A stretch of DNA of 64,000 bases from Leclercia adecarboxylata (GTDB lineage: Bacteria > Pseudomonadota > Gammaproteobacteria > Enterobacterales > Enterobacteriaceae). Both the position numbers and the translations under genes were made by a program. The stretch spans positions 4,898,001 to 4,962,000 of the forward strand of contig NZ_CP040889.1 of assembly GCF_006171285.1 (NCBI RefSeq), given 5' to 3'. Below, piece after piece: positions 1 to 8,634 of this stretch. How positions within the stretch are numbered: position 1 is the stretch's first letter; each line of letters opens with the position of its first letter. Under the pieces are notes generated by a model. It did no database searches and had not been told where the DNA came from. It worked only from the letters and a program-made list of their open reading frames with translations.

Positions 1-1488
1 TCCCGCCGCAATATCAGCGGTTTTTTTCGTGACGGCAGTTCTTATGAAGTAGAGCGCTGGATCAAGACCCGCAAAGGGCAACGGTTATTTCTGTTTCGTA
101 ATAAATTTGTGCACAGCGGCAGCGGGAAAAACGAAATTTTTCTTATCTGTTCAGGTACGGATATCACCGAAGAGCGCCGCGCGCAGGAACGCCTTCGGGT
201 GCTCGCCAACACCGACACCATTACCGGCCTGCCAAACCGTAACGCCATCCACGATATGATCAGCGAAGCCATCGACACCCGTGGCGATGGCCAGGTCGGC
301 GTGGTCTACCTCGATCTCGATAATTTCAAAAAAGTGAATGACGCCTACGGGCATATGTTTGGCGATCAGCTTTTGCAGGCGGTGGCGCTGGCGATCCTCA
401 GTTGCCTGGAGGATGGGCAGGTGCTGGCGCGTCTCGGCGGCGATGAGTTTATCGTGCTGGCAACCGGCACGTCGCAGGGAGCACTCGAAGCCATGGCTTC
501 GCGGATCCTCACCCGACTGCGTCAGCCCTTCCGGATTGGTTTAATCGAAGTCTATACCGGCTGTTCGCTGGGTATTTCCCTCGCCCCACAGCACGGCACC
601 GATCGCGAAAGTGTGATCCGCAATGCCGATACCGCGATGTATACCGCAAAAGAGAACGGGCGCGGCACGTTCTGCGTCTTCTCGCCGGAGATGAATCAGC
701 GGGTCTTTGAATATCTGTGGCTGGACACCAATCTGCGCAAAGCGCTGGATAATGACCAACTGGTGATCCACTACCAGCCTAAAATTACCTGGCGCGGCGA
801 GGTGAGAACCCTCGAAGCGCTGGTTCGCTGGCAGTCGCCGGAGCGCGGGCTGATCCCGCCCCTGGAGTTTATCTCCTACGCCGAGGAATCCGGGCTCATC
901 GTTCCCCTGGGGCGCTGGGTGATGCTCGATGTGGTGCGTCAGGTTGCCAAATGGCGCGACAAAGGTATTAACCTGCGCGTGGCGGTTAACGTCTCGGCCC
1001 GCCAGCTGGCGGATCAGACGATTTTCAGCGATCTGAAGCAGGCCTTAAAGGATCTGAATTTTGAGTACTGCCCGATTGATGTCGAGCTGACCGAAAGTTG
1101 TCTGATTGAAAACGAAGAGCTGGCGCTGTCGGTGATCCAGCAGTTCAGCAAGCTGGGAGCGCAGATCCACCTTGATGATTTCGGGACAGGTTATTCGTCC
1201 CTGTCGCAGCTGGCGCGTTTCCCCATCGATGCCATTAAGCTCGACCAGGCGTTTGTCCGGGATATCCATAAGCAGTCGGTATCGCAGTCGCTGGTACGCG
1301 CGATTGTTGCGGTCGCTCAGGCGCTGAATTTGCAGGTGATAGCTGAAGGGGTGGAGAGCGCGAAAGAAGACGCCTTTCTGACCAAGAACGGCGTCAACGA
1401 ACGACAGGGTTTTCTGTTTGCTAAGCCCATGCCCGCTGTCGCATTCGAGCGATGGTTTAAACGTTATCAGGCACGCAACGCGCGTTAA
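1..1488 (+). CDS. pdeR: Cyclic di-GMP phosphodiesterase / DSF receptor RpfR (Gmr, PdeR), 5' truncated by the window
   Basis: The reading frame is open from base 1, so the N-terminus lies outside the window; about 495 codons remain of a protein of roughly 660 residues. Visible in order are the end of a PAS domain, a GGDEF domain with an intact GGDEF motif (LARLGGDEF) and an EAL domain with EALVRW and a DDFGTGYSS segment, so the residues for c-di-GMP hydrolysis look present. The E. coli orthologue is PdeR/Gmr, which controls curli with YdaM and MlrA. In Cronobacter and Burkholderia the same architecture is called RpfR and binds the fatty-acid signal DSF through its PAS domain. An rpfF homologue sits directly convergent here, so the RpfR name and role are likely. 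Family assignment is firm; DSF sensing is inferred from the neighbour. Confidence 0.95.
   Translation, partial: SRRNISGFFRDGSSYEVERWIKTRKGQRLFLFRNKFVHSGSGKNEIFLICSGTDITEERRAQERLRVLANTDTITGLPNRNAIHDMISEAIDTRGDGQVGVVYLDLDNFKKVNDAYGHMFGDQLLQAVALAILSCLEDGQVLARLGGDEFIVLATGTSQGALEAMASRILTRLRQPFRIGLIEVYTGCSLGISLAPQHGTDRESVIRNADTAMYTAKENGRGTFCVFSPEMNQRVFEYLWLDTNLRKALDNDQLVIHYQPKITWRGEVRTLEALVRWQSPERGLIPPLEFISYAEESGLIVPLGRWVMLDVVRQVAKWRDKGINLRVAVNVSARQLADQTIFSDLKQALKDLNFEYCPIDVELTESCLIENEELALSVIQQFSKLGAQIHLDDFGTGYSSLSQLARFPIDAIKLDQAFVRDIHKQSVSQSLVRAIVAVAQALNLQVIAEGVESAKEDAFLTKNGVNERQGFLFAKPMPAVAFERWFKRYQARNAR
1485..1488. other. Overlapping stop codons of rpfR and rpfF
   Basis: The tetramer TTAA gives TAA on the plus strand at 1486-1488, ending pdeR/rpfR, and TAA on the minus strand at 1485-1487, ending rpfF. 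The convergent genes therefore share their last bases and have no room for a terminator between them; each transcript must run into the antisense of the other gene. Confidence 0.95.
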
Positions 1489-2354
1489 CTGGCTTTACGC
1501 AGGCCCGATGCGGTGTGGCGATCCTGCAGCAGAACCAGCCGCTGCATGTAGGCCACATCCTTCGGTTGCAGGCAGAATGCCGCATCCACCCAGTCTTCGG
1601 TGATATCCATCAATTCGCTGCGCGGCAGCTGCAGGACGCGCTGACGGGCGCGCAGCATCGCTCTGACGCCATTCATTTTGGGTTGTAACGTGTCGATGAA
1701 GGTGCGCGTCGCCACGTAGCCCTGGCCGGGTTCAAACAGCACGTCCACCAACCCGTGTTGCTCGTGCCATTCCGCGGTGTGCGACTCCCCTTTATAGATA
1801 AGCTCCTCCGCCAGCTTCATGCCTGAGCGGCGCGCGACCAGCGAGTAGCCTCCCATTCCAGGGAAGAGGTTAAAGGCGATCTCCGGGAAACCTAAGCGTG
1901 CATCCCGCTGCGCCAGTAAAAAGTGGTGCGCCAGCGCGGCCTCAAAGCCTCCGCCCAGCGCACTGCCCTCCACCATCGACAGGGTGATCGCCCCGGTATC
2001 AAAGCCCCGCGACGCAGCGTGGACGCAGTCCACACAGGCGCGGGCATAGGCCCGAAGCGCTTCCCGGCGACCATTCTCAATACAGTCGACAAAGAAGCGT
2101 AAATCGCCCCCGGTGTTGTACATATCGGGCACCAGCGAACCTGTCACCCAGAAATCAACCTCAAACCCGGACTGTCGTACCAGCCACGACAGGTTCATGA
2201 TCTCCTCTATCAGCGCATGATTGAAGCATGGCCGCGGCTGGGCCCGTAACATCATCCATACGGTACGTCTCTCTTCCTCGTAATAACCGGCGAGTTGGGT
2301 GAATCGTACAGAATCAGTGAACAGTTTACAGGTAGCCTGATTGATAATTGTCAT
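1485..2354 (-). CDS. rpfF: DSF synthase, crotonase-fold RpfF
   Basis: 289-residue enoyl-CoA hydratase/isomerase-family protein matching RpfF, the thioesterase/dehydratase that makes cis-2 unsaturated fatty-acid signals (DSF, BDSF) from 3-hydroxyacyl-ACP. Two glutamates, E138 in VEGSALGGGFE and E158 in LGFPE, keep the 20-residue spacing of the catalytic Glu141/Glu161 pair of Xanthomonas RpfF, and the oxyanion-hole region SALGGGFEAAL is present. An upstream ATG at 2369 is open, but the Shine-Dalgarno GAGGA lies inside that extension and 8 nt before the ATG at 2354, so 2354 is chosen. The stop shares TTAA with the stop of pdeR/rpfR on the other strand. E. coli K-12 lacks this gene. Product chain length cannot be read from sequence. 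Confidence 0.86.
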   Translation of the reverse strand: MTIINQATCKLFTDSVRFTQLAGYYEEERRTVWMMLRAQPRPCFNHALIEEIMNLSWLVRQSGFEVDFWVTGSLVPDMYNTGGDLRFFVDCIENGRREALRAYARACVDCVHAASRGFDTGAITLSMVEGSALGGGFEAALAHHFLLAQRDARLGFPEIAFNLFPGMGGYSLVARRSGMKLAEELIYKGESHTAEWHEQHGLVDVLFEPGQGYVATRTFIDTLQPKMNGVRAMLRARQRVLQLPRSELMDITEDWVDAAFCLQPKDVAYMQRLVLLQDRHTASGLRKAS

Positions 2355-2546
2355 AGTCCAATTCCTCATAGAAAAAAGCGCTTTGCGCGCAGAATTAGAC
2401 TAAGCCACTACTAAAATCCTCTGTATAAAAAAGCATGAAAATATCACTACCATTAATGTGCTTTCGTTAGCACACTTTTTCCCTTCTCTTTTGCCTTCAA
2501 TTTCTGCATCATTGAATTTATTCACTTTTCATTTAGGGATGAGATT

Positions 2547-2729
2547 ATGTCTGATATCGATGCACTAAAAGTTGCGCAACGTATTGATACTGTGCTGGAT
2601 ATTCTGGTAGCAGGCGATGTGAACTCTGCTCTTCGTAATCTCGAGATATTAAAATCAGAATTACTGACCCTCGCAGGCGAGCAGAAAGACCCCGCTGCAG
2701 TACCGCCAAAATCACCGTGGGAAGTTTGA
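2547..2729 (+). CDS. yciZ: UPF0509 family protein YciZ
   Basis: 60-residue protein matching E. coli YciZ: the stretch [13 protein letters not shown] and the C-terminal PKSPWEV are family hallmarks. No signal peptide or membrane segment; it reads as a small, acidic, helical cytoplasmic protein of unknown function. The ATG follows a purine-rich GGGATGAG. It sits between gmr and yciT as in E. coli, except that rpfF intervenes, and its 192-bp upstream region is shared with the divergent rpfF. Confidence 0.85.
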   Translation: MSDIDALKVAQRIDTVLDILVAGDVNSALRNLEILKSELLTLAGEQKDPAAVPPKSPWEV

Positions 2730-2797
2730 CGATCGCATTGCCTCTCGTGTTTATGTCAGTTTTCAACTAACGGCTATGCCGTTTTAATATGGATGCT

Positions 2798-3553
2798 ATG
2801 AATTCCCGACAACAAATAATATTACAGATGGTGATCGACACAGGGCGTGTAAGCGTCGTTGATCTGGCCAAAGCGACCGGCGTATCTGAAGTCACCATCC
2901 GCCAGGATCTCAATCTTCTGGAAAAAATGAGTTACCTCCGTCGCGCCCACGGCTACGCCGTGCCGCTGGACAGCGAAGATGTCGAGACGCGTATGATGAA
3001 CAATTACGCGCTGAAACGTGAGCTGGCGGAGTTCGCCGCTTCTCTGGTGAATAATGGCGAAACGGTGTTTATCGAGAACGGCAGCTGTAATGCCCTGCTC
3101 GCCCGCACGCTGGCTGAACAGAAAGAGGAAGTCACCATCGTGACGGTGAGCAGCTATATTGCTCATCTGCTCAAGGAGACGCGCAGCGAAGTCATTTTGC
3201 TGGGCGGCATCTACCAGAAAAAAAGCGAAAGTATGGTTGGCCCACTTACGCGTCAGTATGTTCAGCAGGTCCATTTCAGCAAGGCCTTTATCGGCATCGA
3301 CGGCTGGCAGCCTGATACCGGCTTTACCGGCCGGGACATGATGCGCTCAGACGTGGTGAATGCGGTGCTGGAAAAAGGTGGTGAGACTATTGTGCTGACC
3401 GACAGCTCTAAATTTGGTGCGGTTCACCCTTACACGATGGGCCCGGTCTCCCGTTTCAGTCGGGTGATCACCGACGAAGGCATTAAAGAGGCGCACACCA
3501 CCAAACTGCAACATGACGGCCTGGTGGTCGATATCGTCAAAAAACCTGCCTGA
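2798..3553 (+). CDS. yciT: DeoR-family transcriptional regulator YciT
   Basis: 251 residues beginning MNSRQQ. The N-terminus carries the DeoR winged helix-turn-helix ([21 protein letters not shown]) and the rest is the DeoR sugar-phosphate sensor fold with the conserved DSSKFG segment. An upstream in-frame ATG at 2789 is possible, but the E. coli protein starts at MNSRQQ and GGATG 5 nt before position 2798 can act as ribosome binding site. E. coli YciT is a global regulator tied to osmotic response; its effector is unknown. It lies upstream of osmB with its own terminator-like hairpin between. Confidence 0.9.
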   Translation: MNSRQQIILQMVIDTGRVSVVDLAKATGVSEVTIRQDLNLLEKMSYLRRAHGYAVPLDSEDVETRMMNNYALKRELAEFAASLVNNGETVFIENGSCNALLARTLAEQKEEVTIVTVSSYIAHLLKETRSEVILLGGIYQKKSESMVGPLTRQYVQQVHFSKAFIGIDGWQPDTGFTGRDMMRSDVVNAVLEKGGETIVLTDSSKFGAVHPYTMGPVSRFSRVITDEGIKEAHTTKLQHDGLVVDIVKKPA

Positions 3554-3563
3554 AGCCGTTTCA

Positions 3564-3583
3564 ACGCCCGAGAATTCGGGCGT
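3564..3583 (+). terminator. Probable yciT terminator hairpin
   Basis: ACGCCCGA, loop GAAT, TCGGGCGT: a perfect 8-bp stem 10 nt after the yciT stop. The following bases (cattctcc) have few Ts, so intrinsic strength is modest. Confidence 0.5.
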
Positions 3584-3603
3584 CATTCTCCCGCCCTTCG
3601 CTC

Positions 3604-3617
3604 TGAGACTATTCCGA
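3604..3617 (+). promoter_or_regulatory. Candidate RcsB box upstream of osmB
   Basis: TGAGACTATTCCGA matches the RcsB-homodimer box TaAGaatatTCctA at 11 of 14 positions, including the AG and TTC cores. osmB is a known member of the Rcs phosphorelay regulon in E. coli. The site lies about 200 bp before the osmB start, so a distal osmB promoter just downstream is implied. Match by eye only. Confidence 0.55.
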
Positions 3618-3817
3618 GCAATCCTTTAAGACTATTTACCTGTCGGATCAGTGATAAAGACGTAAAATTATTGTTAGCGATATAACAGGAAGTAACTATC
3701 ACTTGCGTGATCTTGTAACGCCTGCGCGAACAAGTTTCATGGAAAACGGCTTGAGGGGTATTGGTTTCCACTTAAGCGAAATAATTTCCGTGGATCAATA
3801 TTTCAGGAGAATGAATT

Positions 3818-4036
3818 ATGACTTTTAACAGCAAAAAATTATCCGCTGCTATGCTGGCCGTGACGCTGGCGTTTTCCCTGAGCGCTTGCTCTAACTGGAG
3901 CAAACAAAGCCGTAACACCGCCATTGGTGCGGGTGCAGGCGCAATCGGTGGTTCAGTCCTGACCGACGGAAGCGCGCTGGGTACCCTGGGTGGTGCCGCG
4001 GTTGGTGGGATTATCGGTCACGAGGTGAGCAAGTAA
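3818..4036 (+). CDS. osmB: Osmotically inducible lipoprotein OsmB
   Basis: 72-residue lipoprotein. A lipoprotein signal peptide (KK near the start, hydrophobic core) ends in the lipobox LSAC, making Cys24 the lipidated residue; serine at +2 fits outer-membrane sorting. The mature part is a glycine-zipper (GAGAGAIGG, GGAAVGGIIG), as in SlyB/OsmB proteins. ATG has AGGAGA upstream. In E. coli it is induced by osmotic stress, stationary phase (RpoS) and RcsB. A strong terminator follows. Confidence 0.95.
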   Translation: MTFNSKKLSAAMLAVTLAFSLSACSNWSKQSRNTAIGAGAGAIGGSVLTDGSALGTLGGAAVGGIIGHEVSK

Positions 4037-4111
4037 ATAATATACCGATTGCCACCGCAGTCGTTTGATAATGCCCTGTTATTTCTGGCTTTATCTGAAT
4101 ATAAGAATATT

Positions 4112-4144
4112 AAGCCACGGCTCAGGCCGTGGCTTATTTGTTTC
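4112..4144 (+). terminator. osmB terminator
   Basis: Perfect 9-bp stem AAGCCACGG/CCGTGGCTT with a 6-nt loop, followed by a T-rich tract. Placed between the convergent osmB and yciH. Confidence 0.8.
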
Positions 4145-4153
4145 TGTAGCCTG

Positions 4154-4480
4154 TTAACCGCCAGCTAATTTTACTTTCATGCCTTTGGCTTCCAGCAGGG
4201 ATTTAATCAGATCCCGCTTGTCGCCCTGAATCTCAATTACGCCATCTTTAACCGACCCACCGCATCCGCATTTTTTCTTTAGCTCAGCGGCAATTTGCGC
4301 CAGGGTCGCATCGTCGGCATCAATTCCGGTGACCAGACATACGCCCTTCCCTTTCCGCCCGCTGGTCTGGCGTTGTATACGCACAATGCCATCGCCTTTT
4401 GGTCGTTCGGCTACTTCTTTTGGTTCATCGATACGCCCGGTATCCGTTGAATAGACCAGGCGGCTGTTTGTATCGCGCAT
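4154..4480 (-). CDS. yciH: eIF1/SUI1-like translation factor YciH
   Basis: 108-residue protein with the SUI1/eIF1 fold in its C-terminal half (GRKGKGVCLVTGI, then KKKCGCGGSVKDG and IEIQGDKRD). E. coli YciH acts on initiation-complex fidelity and has been linked to translational inhibition in stress. Its ATG overlaps the pyrF stop by one base (TAATG), so it is translated from the pyrF mRNA, as in E. coli. Confidence 0.95.
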   Translation of the reverse strand: MRDTNSRLVYSTDTGRIDEPKEVAERPKGDGIVRIQRQTSGRKGKGVCLVTGIDADDATLAQIAAELKKKCGCGGSVKDGVIEIQGDKRDLIKSLLEAKGMKVKLAGG

Positions 4481-5217
4481 TACGCCCCCTTATGAAGTGA
4501 TGCGTTGATAGCTTTCAGGGTTTGCGCCGGATCCGCAGACTGGGTTACCGGTCGTCCAATAACCATATAGTCCACACCCGCCGCCAGCGCCTGTTCCGGG
4601 GTCATAATGCGACGCTGATCGCCAGCGTCGCTCCCCGCAGGACGGATGCCCGGCGTAACCAGCTTGAAGTCCTGGCCGATAGCGCTCTTAAAGCGAACCG
4701 CTTCCTGGGCAGAACAGACAACACCGTCGAGCCCGCAGCTGTGCGTCAGGCGCGCCAGGCGCTCGGCATGTTCTGCCGGTGACAGCGTGATGCCCAGATC
4801 CAGCAGATCGCTGGCTTCCATGCTGGTGAGTACCGTGACGGCAATCAGCAAGGGGGCATCTTTCCCGAATGGCACCAGTGCTTCGCGGGCCGCAGTCATC
4901 ATGCGCGCGCCACCGGAAGCGTGGACGTTAACCATCCAGACGCCCAGTTCGGCTGCAGCCGCTACCGCGTGAGCCGTGGTATTTGGAATATCGTGGAATT
5001 TAAGGTCAAGAAAGACATCAAAACCGCGCTGCTGCATATCGCGAACAATTTGTGGGCCAAAGAGCGTGAACATCTCTTTACCGATTTTCAGGCGACAGTC
5101 GCGCGGGTCAATGCGATCAACGAACGCTAACGCATTGTCGCGATTGTTGTAATCCAGAGCGACAACAACAGGAGATTCAGTAACTACGCGGGAAGAAGAT
5201 GAAGCTGCAGACGTCAT
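4480..5217 (-). CDS. pyrF: Orotidine 5'-phosphate decarboxylase
   Basis: 245 residues, the full enterobacterial length. Last step of de novo UMP synthesis: decarboxylation of OMP. The catalytic Lys-Asp network is seen in [12 protein letters not shown], with the phosphate-binding loop at TPGIRP and VIGRPVT. Start chosen at MTSAASSSS, aligned with the E. coli start. First gene of pyrF-yciH; the 182-bp gap to lapB upstream holds room for its promoter. Confidence 0.97.
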   Translation of the reverse strand: MTSAASSSSRVVTESPVVVALDYNNRDNALAFVDRIDPRDCRLKIGKEMFTLFGPQIVRDMQQRGFDVFLDLKFHDIPNTTAHAVAAAAELGVWMVNVHASGGARMMTAAREALVPFGKDAPLLIAVTVLTSMEASDLLDLGITLSPAEHAERLARLTHSCGLDGVVCSAQEAVRFKSAIGQDFKLVTPGIRPAGSDAGDQRRIMTPEQALAAGVDYMVIGRPVTQSADPAQTLKAINASLHKGA

Positions 5218-5399
5218 GACCGGACCTTCTCGTCGATGGGCGCCGCATCGGCGCGGGAATGATAAACGGCGTGCATTCTACCTGCGCATCACAAAAATTA
5301 ACAGGTTCCATTTTTAATCCTGCCAGACTACAGCGCGCACGGGCCAATGGATAAAAACGCGGTCAGTATGTTGTAACTAATATTGGGCTTTTTTAAAAA

Positions 5400-6569
5400 T
5401 TACTGCCCATCGAGGCCGCGAATTGGCTTGATGGTGGACCAGGCACGGCAGGACGGACAGTGCCAGTACAGCGTATAGGCTGTAAATCCACACTTCTGGC
5501 AGCGATAGCGCGGCTTGCTGCGCACCTGCTCACCAACCATGTCGCGCAGTACCATCAGGCTCTCTTTGGCGCGCCCCTCTTCCGCATCATTCAGATGGTA
5601 ATCCATCAGCTTATGGAAGACGCGCATGGTCGGATGGCGCTGCAGCTGGCGGGTAATATACACCTGTGCCGTGTCGCTGCCTTCGTGTTCCTGGACCACA
5701 TCCGCCAGCATCAGCTCAGCGGCGGCACCGGTGTTCTCTTCCACGCAGCGACGCAGGAAAGCCACCCACTCTTCGGCCATACCCAGTTGCTGATAGCAGG
5801 TTTGCAGCATCTCAAGCGTTTCACTGACCAGCTCTTTATCCTGATCGATAACCCGGAGAAGGCTCTCCACCGCTTTCTGGTAATCCCCTTTCGCCATGTA
5901 GACGCGCCCCATCATGATGGAGACGCGCGCGCTGCTGCGATCGGCGGTAGCGCCTTTCCGGAGCAGCGCCATCGCCTTGTCCATGTCTTCGTTGCCCATC
6001 TGCTGCAGGGCCAGTTCACAGTAGAAGTGGGCGATTTCAACGCGCTGTTTGTCTTTACCGAGTTTCACCAGACGTTCAGCAACGTCGATGGCTTTCTGCC
6101 ATTCGCTGGTAGCCTGATAGATCTGCAGGAGCTGTTGCAGGGCGCTGATGCGAAAATCGGTCTCATCTACCAGCTGTTTAAACATCTCTTCGGCGCGATC
6201 GTATAACCCGGCGGCCATATAGTCGCGGCCAAGCTGCTGTACGGCCAGCAGACGCTGCTCATAGGTTAATGAGGCGCTTTCCATTAAGGTCTGGTGAATG
6301 CGGATGGCGCGGTCAACTTCGCCGCGGGAACGGAACAGATTACCGAGAGTCAGGTGGGCCTCAACGGTACCGGTATCCTCTTTCAGCATCTCGAGGAACA
6401 GGTCTACCGCTTTATCCTGTTGGTTACTCAGGAGGAAGTTAACCCCGGCGACATAATCGCGTGAAAGGCGGTTCGCTTCATCCTGTTTATTTTGTTGCGC
6501 ACTTCTGCGGCCCATATACCAGCCATAGGCTGCGGCTACAGGCAAAAGCAGAAACAACAACTCCAGCAT
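5400..6569 (-). CDS. lapB: LPS assembly protein LapB (YciM)
   Basis: 389 residues, as in E. coli. One N-terminal membrane helix (MLELLFLLLPVAAAYGWYMG) anchors a cytoplasmic TPR array followed by a rubredoxin-like zinc domain with CxxC pairs at C357/C360 and C371/C374. LapB is the adaptor that brings LpxC to FtsH for degradation, balancing LPS against phospholipid synthesis, and is itself held by YejM/PbgA. It is downstream of lapA with a 6-nt gap, forming one operon. Confidence 0.97.
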   Translation of the reverse strand: MLELLFLLLPVAAAYGWYMGRRSAQQNKQDEANRLSRDYVAGVNFLLSNQQDKAVDLFLEMLKEDTGTVEAHLTLGNLFRSRGEVDRAIRIHQTLMESASLTYEQRLLAVQQLGRDYMAAGLYDRAEEMFKQLVDETDFRISALQQLLQIYQATSEWQKAIDVAERLVKLGKDKQRVEIAHFYCELALQQMGNEDMDKAMALLRKGATADRSSARVSIMMGRVYMAKGDYQKAVESLLRVIDQDKELVSETLEMLQTCYQQLGMAEEWVAFLRRCVEENTGAAAELMLADVVQEHEGSDTAQVYITRQLQRHPTMRVFHKLMDYHLNDAEEGRAKESLMVLRDMVGEQVRSKPRYRCQKCGFTAYTLYWHCPSCRAWSTIKPIRGLDGQ

Positions 6570-6575
6570 CTTAGA

Positions 6576-6884
6576 TTATTCCTTCGCTACCGGCACACCT
6601 GAACTTACCGGTACGTCGGTCGGAGGCGCAATTTGGTTTTCAAGACGTTTAATTTTACGTTCGGCACGGGCAAGCGTTACCCGAACTTTAAGCCAGAACA
6701 GACCACAAATCAGCCAGCCGATTGCAAATCCTGCAGCGAACAGTACCGCCAGGAGGCTGGAAATTCGATACTCGCCTTGCGCCAGCAGATAATTAAACGT
6801 TACCTGTTGATCGTTTTGCGCGCCCAATGTGACGGAAATGACAAAAATCGCCAACACCAGTAAGAAAATGAGTAAATATTTCAC
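6576..6884 (-). CDS. lapA: LPS assembly protein LapA (YciS)
   Basis: 102-residue inner-membrane protein with two hydrophobic segments (about residues 1-22 and 42-65) and a basic, helical cytoplasmic tail (LARAERKIKRLENQ). Partner of LapB. Initiation is at GTG (minus strand, 6882-6884), preceded by GGGAAG; no ATG is available nearby, and the residue sequence from there equals that of E. coli LapA in length. Confidence 0.95.
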   Translation of the reverse strand: MKYLLIFLLVLAIFVISVTLGAQNDQQVTFNYLLAQGEYRISSLLAVLFAAGFAIGWLICGLFWLKVRVTLARAERKIKRLENQIAPPTDVPVSSGVPVAKE

Positions 6885-7035
6885 ATTACTTCCCGTTATG
6901 TGGTTTGAGCGAATAAAGAGTGTTCAACATAGCGTAACCAGCCTTATAAACTACCATTTTCATGACGAGGGCGAAACGGAAAAAGCGTCGCGCCACGTTA
7001 AGATCTGCGGCTAAATATGAGAATTTCAACCTCAG

Positions 7036-7800
7036 TCAGCTTTCTTGCTCTCTGTCGGCGATTTCCCGTTTCTCTTCTGCCGGAGGCGTGAGCGGACCAC
7101 AGAATCGCTGGGCAAGCCAGGTTGCACAGGTGATGAGCAGCCATGAAATCAGGGTCGCCACCACCAGATCCCGCGGCCAGTGCATGCCAAGCAGCAAGCG
7201 GCTTCCCATCACGCCCGTTGCCCAGACCAGCAGTACGATGATGGTCACCGTGCGCCGCCGCGGCCACAGCAGACCTACTCCCAGCAGTGCCCAGCTTGCA
7301 GCAAACATGGTATGCCCGGACGGGAAGGCAAACCCGGTCTCTTTCTGCCAGTGTTTACGTAAAAAAGCGGGAATAGTCTGTTGTTCAGCAAGCTGTTCTT
7401 TGACCAGCTCACCGCGCGCTTTACGCTTTAAATTGTAGAAGTCGTTCACCGGGACATGGTGAGTTTTTTCCATCCAGACCACGAAAGGACGCGGCTCCTG
7501 AACCCGATCCTTGACCCAGGATTTTACGCCCTGACCGATAAGAATGACTCCTGCCAGGATGGCAAAGAGCATGATGGCGGCTCGCAGACGAAAACGCAGG
7601 CACCACAAAAACCAGGCGCAAAGAAGTGTGTGGGTGATAATCCCCCAGGGTTGGGTAACCGTCTCCGTTACCCAGAACAGCGCTTTCAACCATCCGCTAT
7701 TCGCGCCTGGCTGCCACTGCCAGCCCGATATCCATAAAGCCACAGGCATAATAAGCAATATCCCTGCGCCAACCGCCGTGCGGCGGGCTATTGAAAGCAT
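7036..7800 (-). CDS. pgpB: Phosphatidylglycerophosphatase B (PAP2 family)
   Basis: 254 residues with several membrane helices. The three PAP2 phosphatase motifs are present: KSWVKDRVQEPRP, PSGHT and SRLLLGMHWPRDLV. PgpB dephosphorylates phosphatidylglycerophosphate, undecaprenyl pyrophosphate and other lipid phosphates at the periplasmic face of the inner membrane. Divergent from ribA; followed by lapA after 151 bp, the order found in E. coli. Confidence 0.95.
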   Translation of the reverse strand: MLSIARRTAVGAGILLIMPVALWISGWQWQPGANSGWLKALFWVTETVTQPWGIITHTLLCAWFLWCLRFRLRAAIMLFAILAGVILIGQGVKSWVKDRVQEPRPFVVWMEKTHHVPVNDFYNLKRKARGELVKEQLAEQQTIPAFLRKHWQKETGFAFPSGHTMFAASWALLGVGLLWPRRRTVTIIVLLVWATGVMGSRLLLGMHWPRDLVVATLISWLLITCATWLAQRFCGPLTPPAEEKREIADREQES

Positions 7801-7997
7801 GTCGTCTCCTTTTTTCGATAAGCCTCACAATCATAACCGAAAAATTACAGCTGCGTAAAAATGTCGGATTGTGCGTTTAACGTTCGTTAAGCCGGGCGTG
7901 ATTAGGTGAACCCGCGCAGCTTGTGGCAAAATAAGACAATACCGACAGCCAAACAGGCGACAGACACAAGGCGTGTCAGCATTTTCTGGAGAATCAC
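7801..7997. promoter_or_regulatory. Divergent pgpB/ribA promoter region
   Basis: 197-bp region between divergent start codons. It must hold the promoters of both genes. The ribA ribosome binding site is CTGGAG at 7987-7992. E. coli ribA is SoxRS-inducible; I could not pick out a convincing soxbox by eye. Confidence 0.5.
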
Positions 7998-8588
7998 ATG
8001 CAGCTTAAACGTGTGGCAGAAGCCAATCTGCCAACCCCATGGGGCGATTTCCTGATGGTGGGCTTTGAAGAACTGGCAACCGGGCAGGATCACGTGGCGT
8101 TAGTGTTCGGCGATACGTCCGGGCAGACGCCAGTCCTGGCCCGCGTTCATTCCGAGTGTCTTACGGGTGATGCCCTGTTTAGCCTGCGCTGCGATTGTGG
8201 TTTTCAACTGGAAGCCGCCCTGTCGCATATTGCGGAAGAAGGCCGGGGCATCCTGCTGTATCACCGCCAGGAGGGCCGTAACATCGGTCTGCTCAATAAG
8301 ATCCGCGCGTATGCGTTGCAGGATCAGGGCTACGATACCGTTGAAGCAAACCACCAGCTGGGCTTTGCTGCCGACGAACGCGATTTCACCCTGTGCGCGG
8401 ATATGTTCAAGCTGCTTGGCGTGGACGAAGTACGTCTGCTGACCAACAACCCGCGTAAGGTTGAGATCCTGACCGAAGCCGGTATCAATATCGTCGAACG
8501 TGTACCGCTGATTGTGGGCCGTAACCCGAAAAACGAACACTATCTGGATACCAAAGCGGCGAAGCTTGGACATCTGCTCAACAAATAA
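7998..8588 (+). CDS. ribA: GTP cyclohydrolase II
   Basis: 196 residues, same length as E. coli RibA. First committed step of riboflavin synthesis: GTP to 2,5-diamino-6-ribosylamino-pyrimidinone 5'-phosphate plus formate and PPi. Zinc ligands C54, C65 and C67 are in [18 protein letters not shown], and the GTP-binding [11 protein letters not shown] loop follows. No FMN riboswitch is apparent upstream. Stand-alone transcription unit ending in a strong hairpin. Confidence 0.97.
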   Translation: MQLKRVAEANLPTPWGDFLMVGFEELATGQDHVALVFGDTSGQTPVLARVHSECLTGDALFSLRCDCGFQLEAALSHIAEEGRGILLYHRQEGRNIGLLNKIRAYALQDQGYDTVEANHQLGFAADERDFTLCADMFKLLGVDEVRLLTNNPRKVEILTEAGINIVERVPLIVGRNPKNEHYLDTKAAKLGHLLNK

Positions 8589-8594
8589 CATCAA

Positions 8595-8634
8595 CAGCCC
8601 GGCAGCGTATGCGTGCCGGGCTGGTTTTCTTTTT
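8595..8634 (+). terminator. ribA terminator
   Basis: 9-bp perfect stem AGCCCGGCA/TGCCGGGCT with a 9-nt loop, then TGGTTTTCTTTTT. The T tract runs into the acnA stop codon of the opposite strand. Confidence 0.85.
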
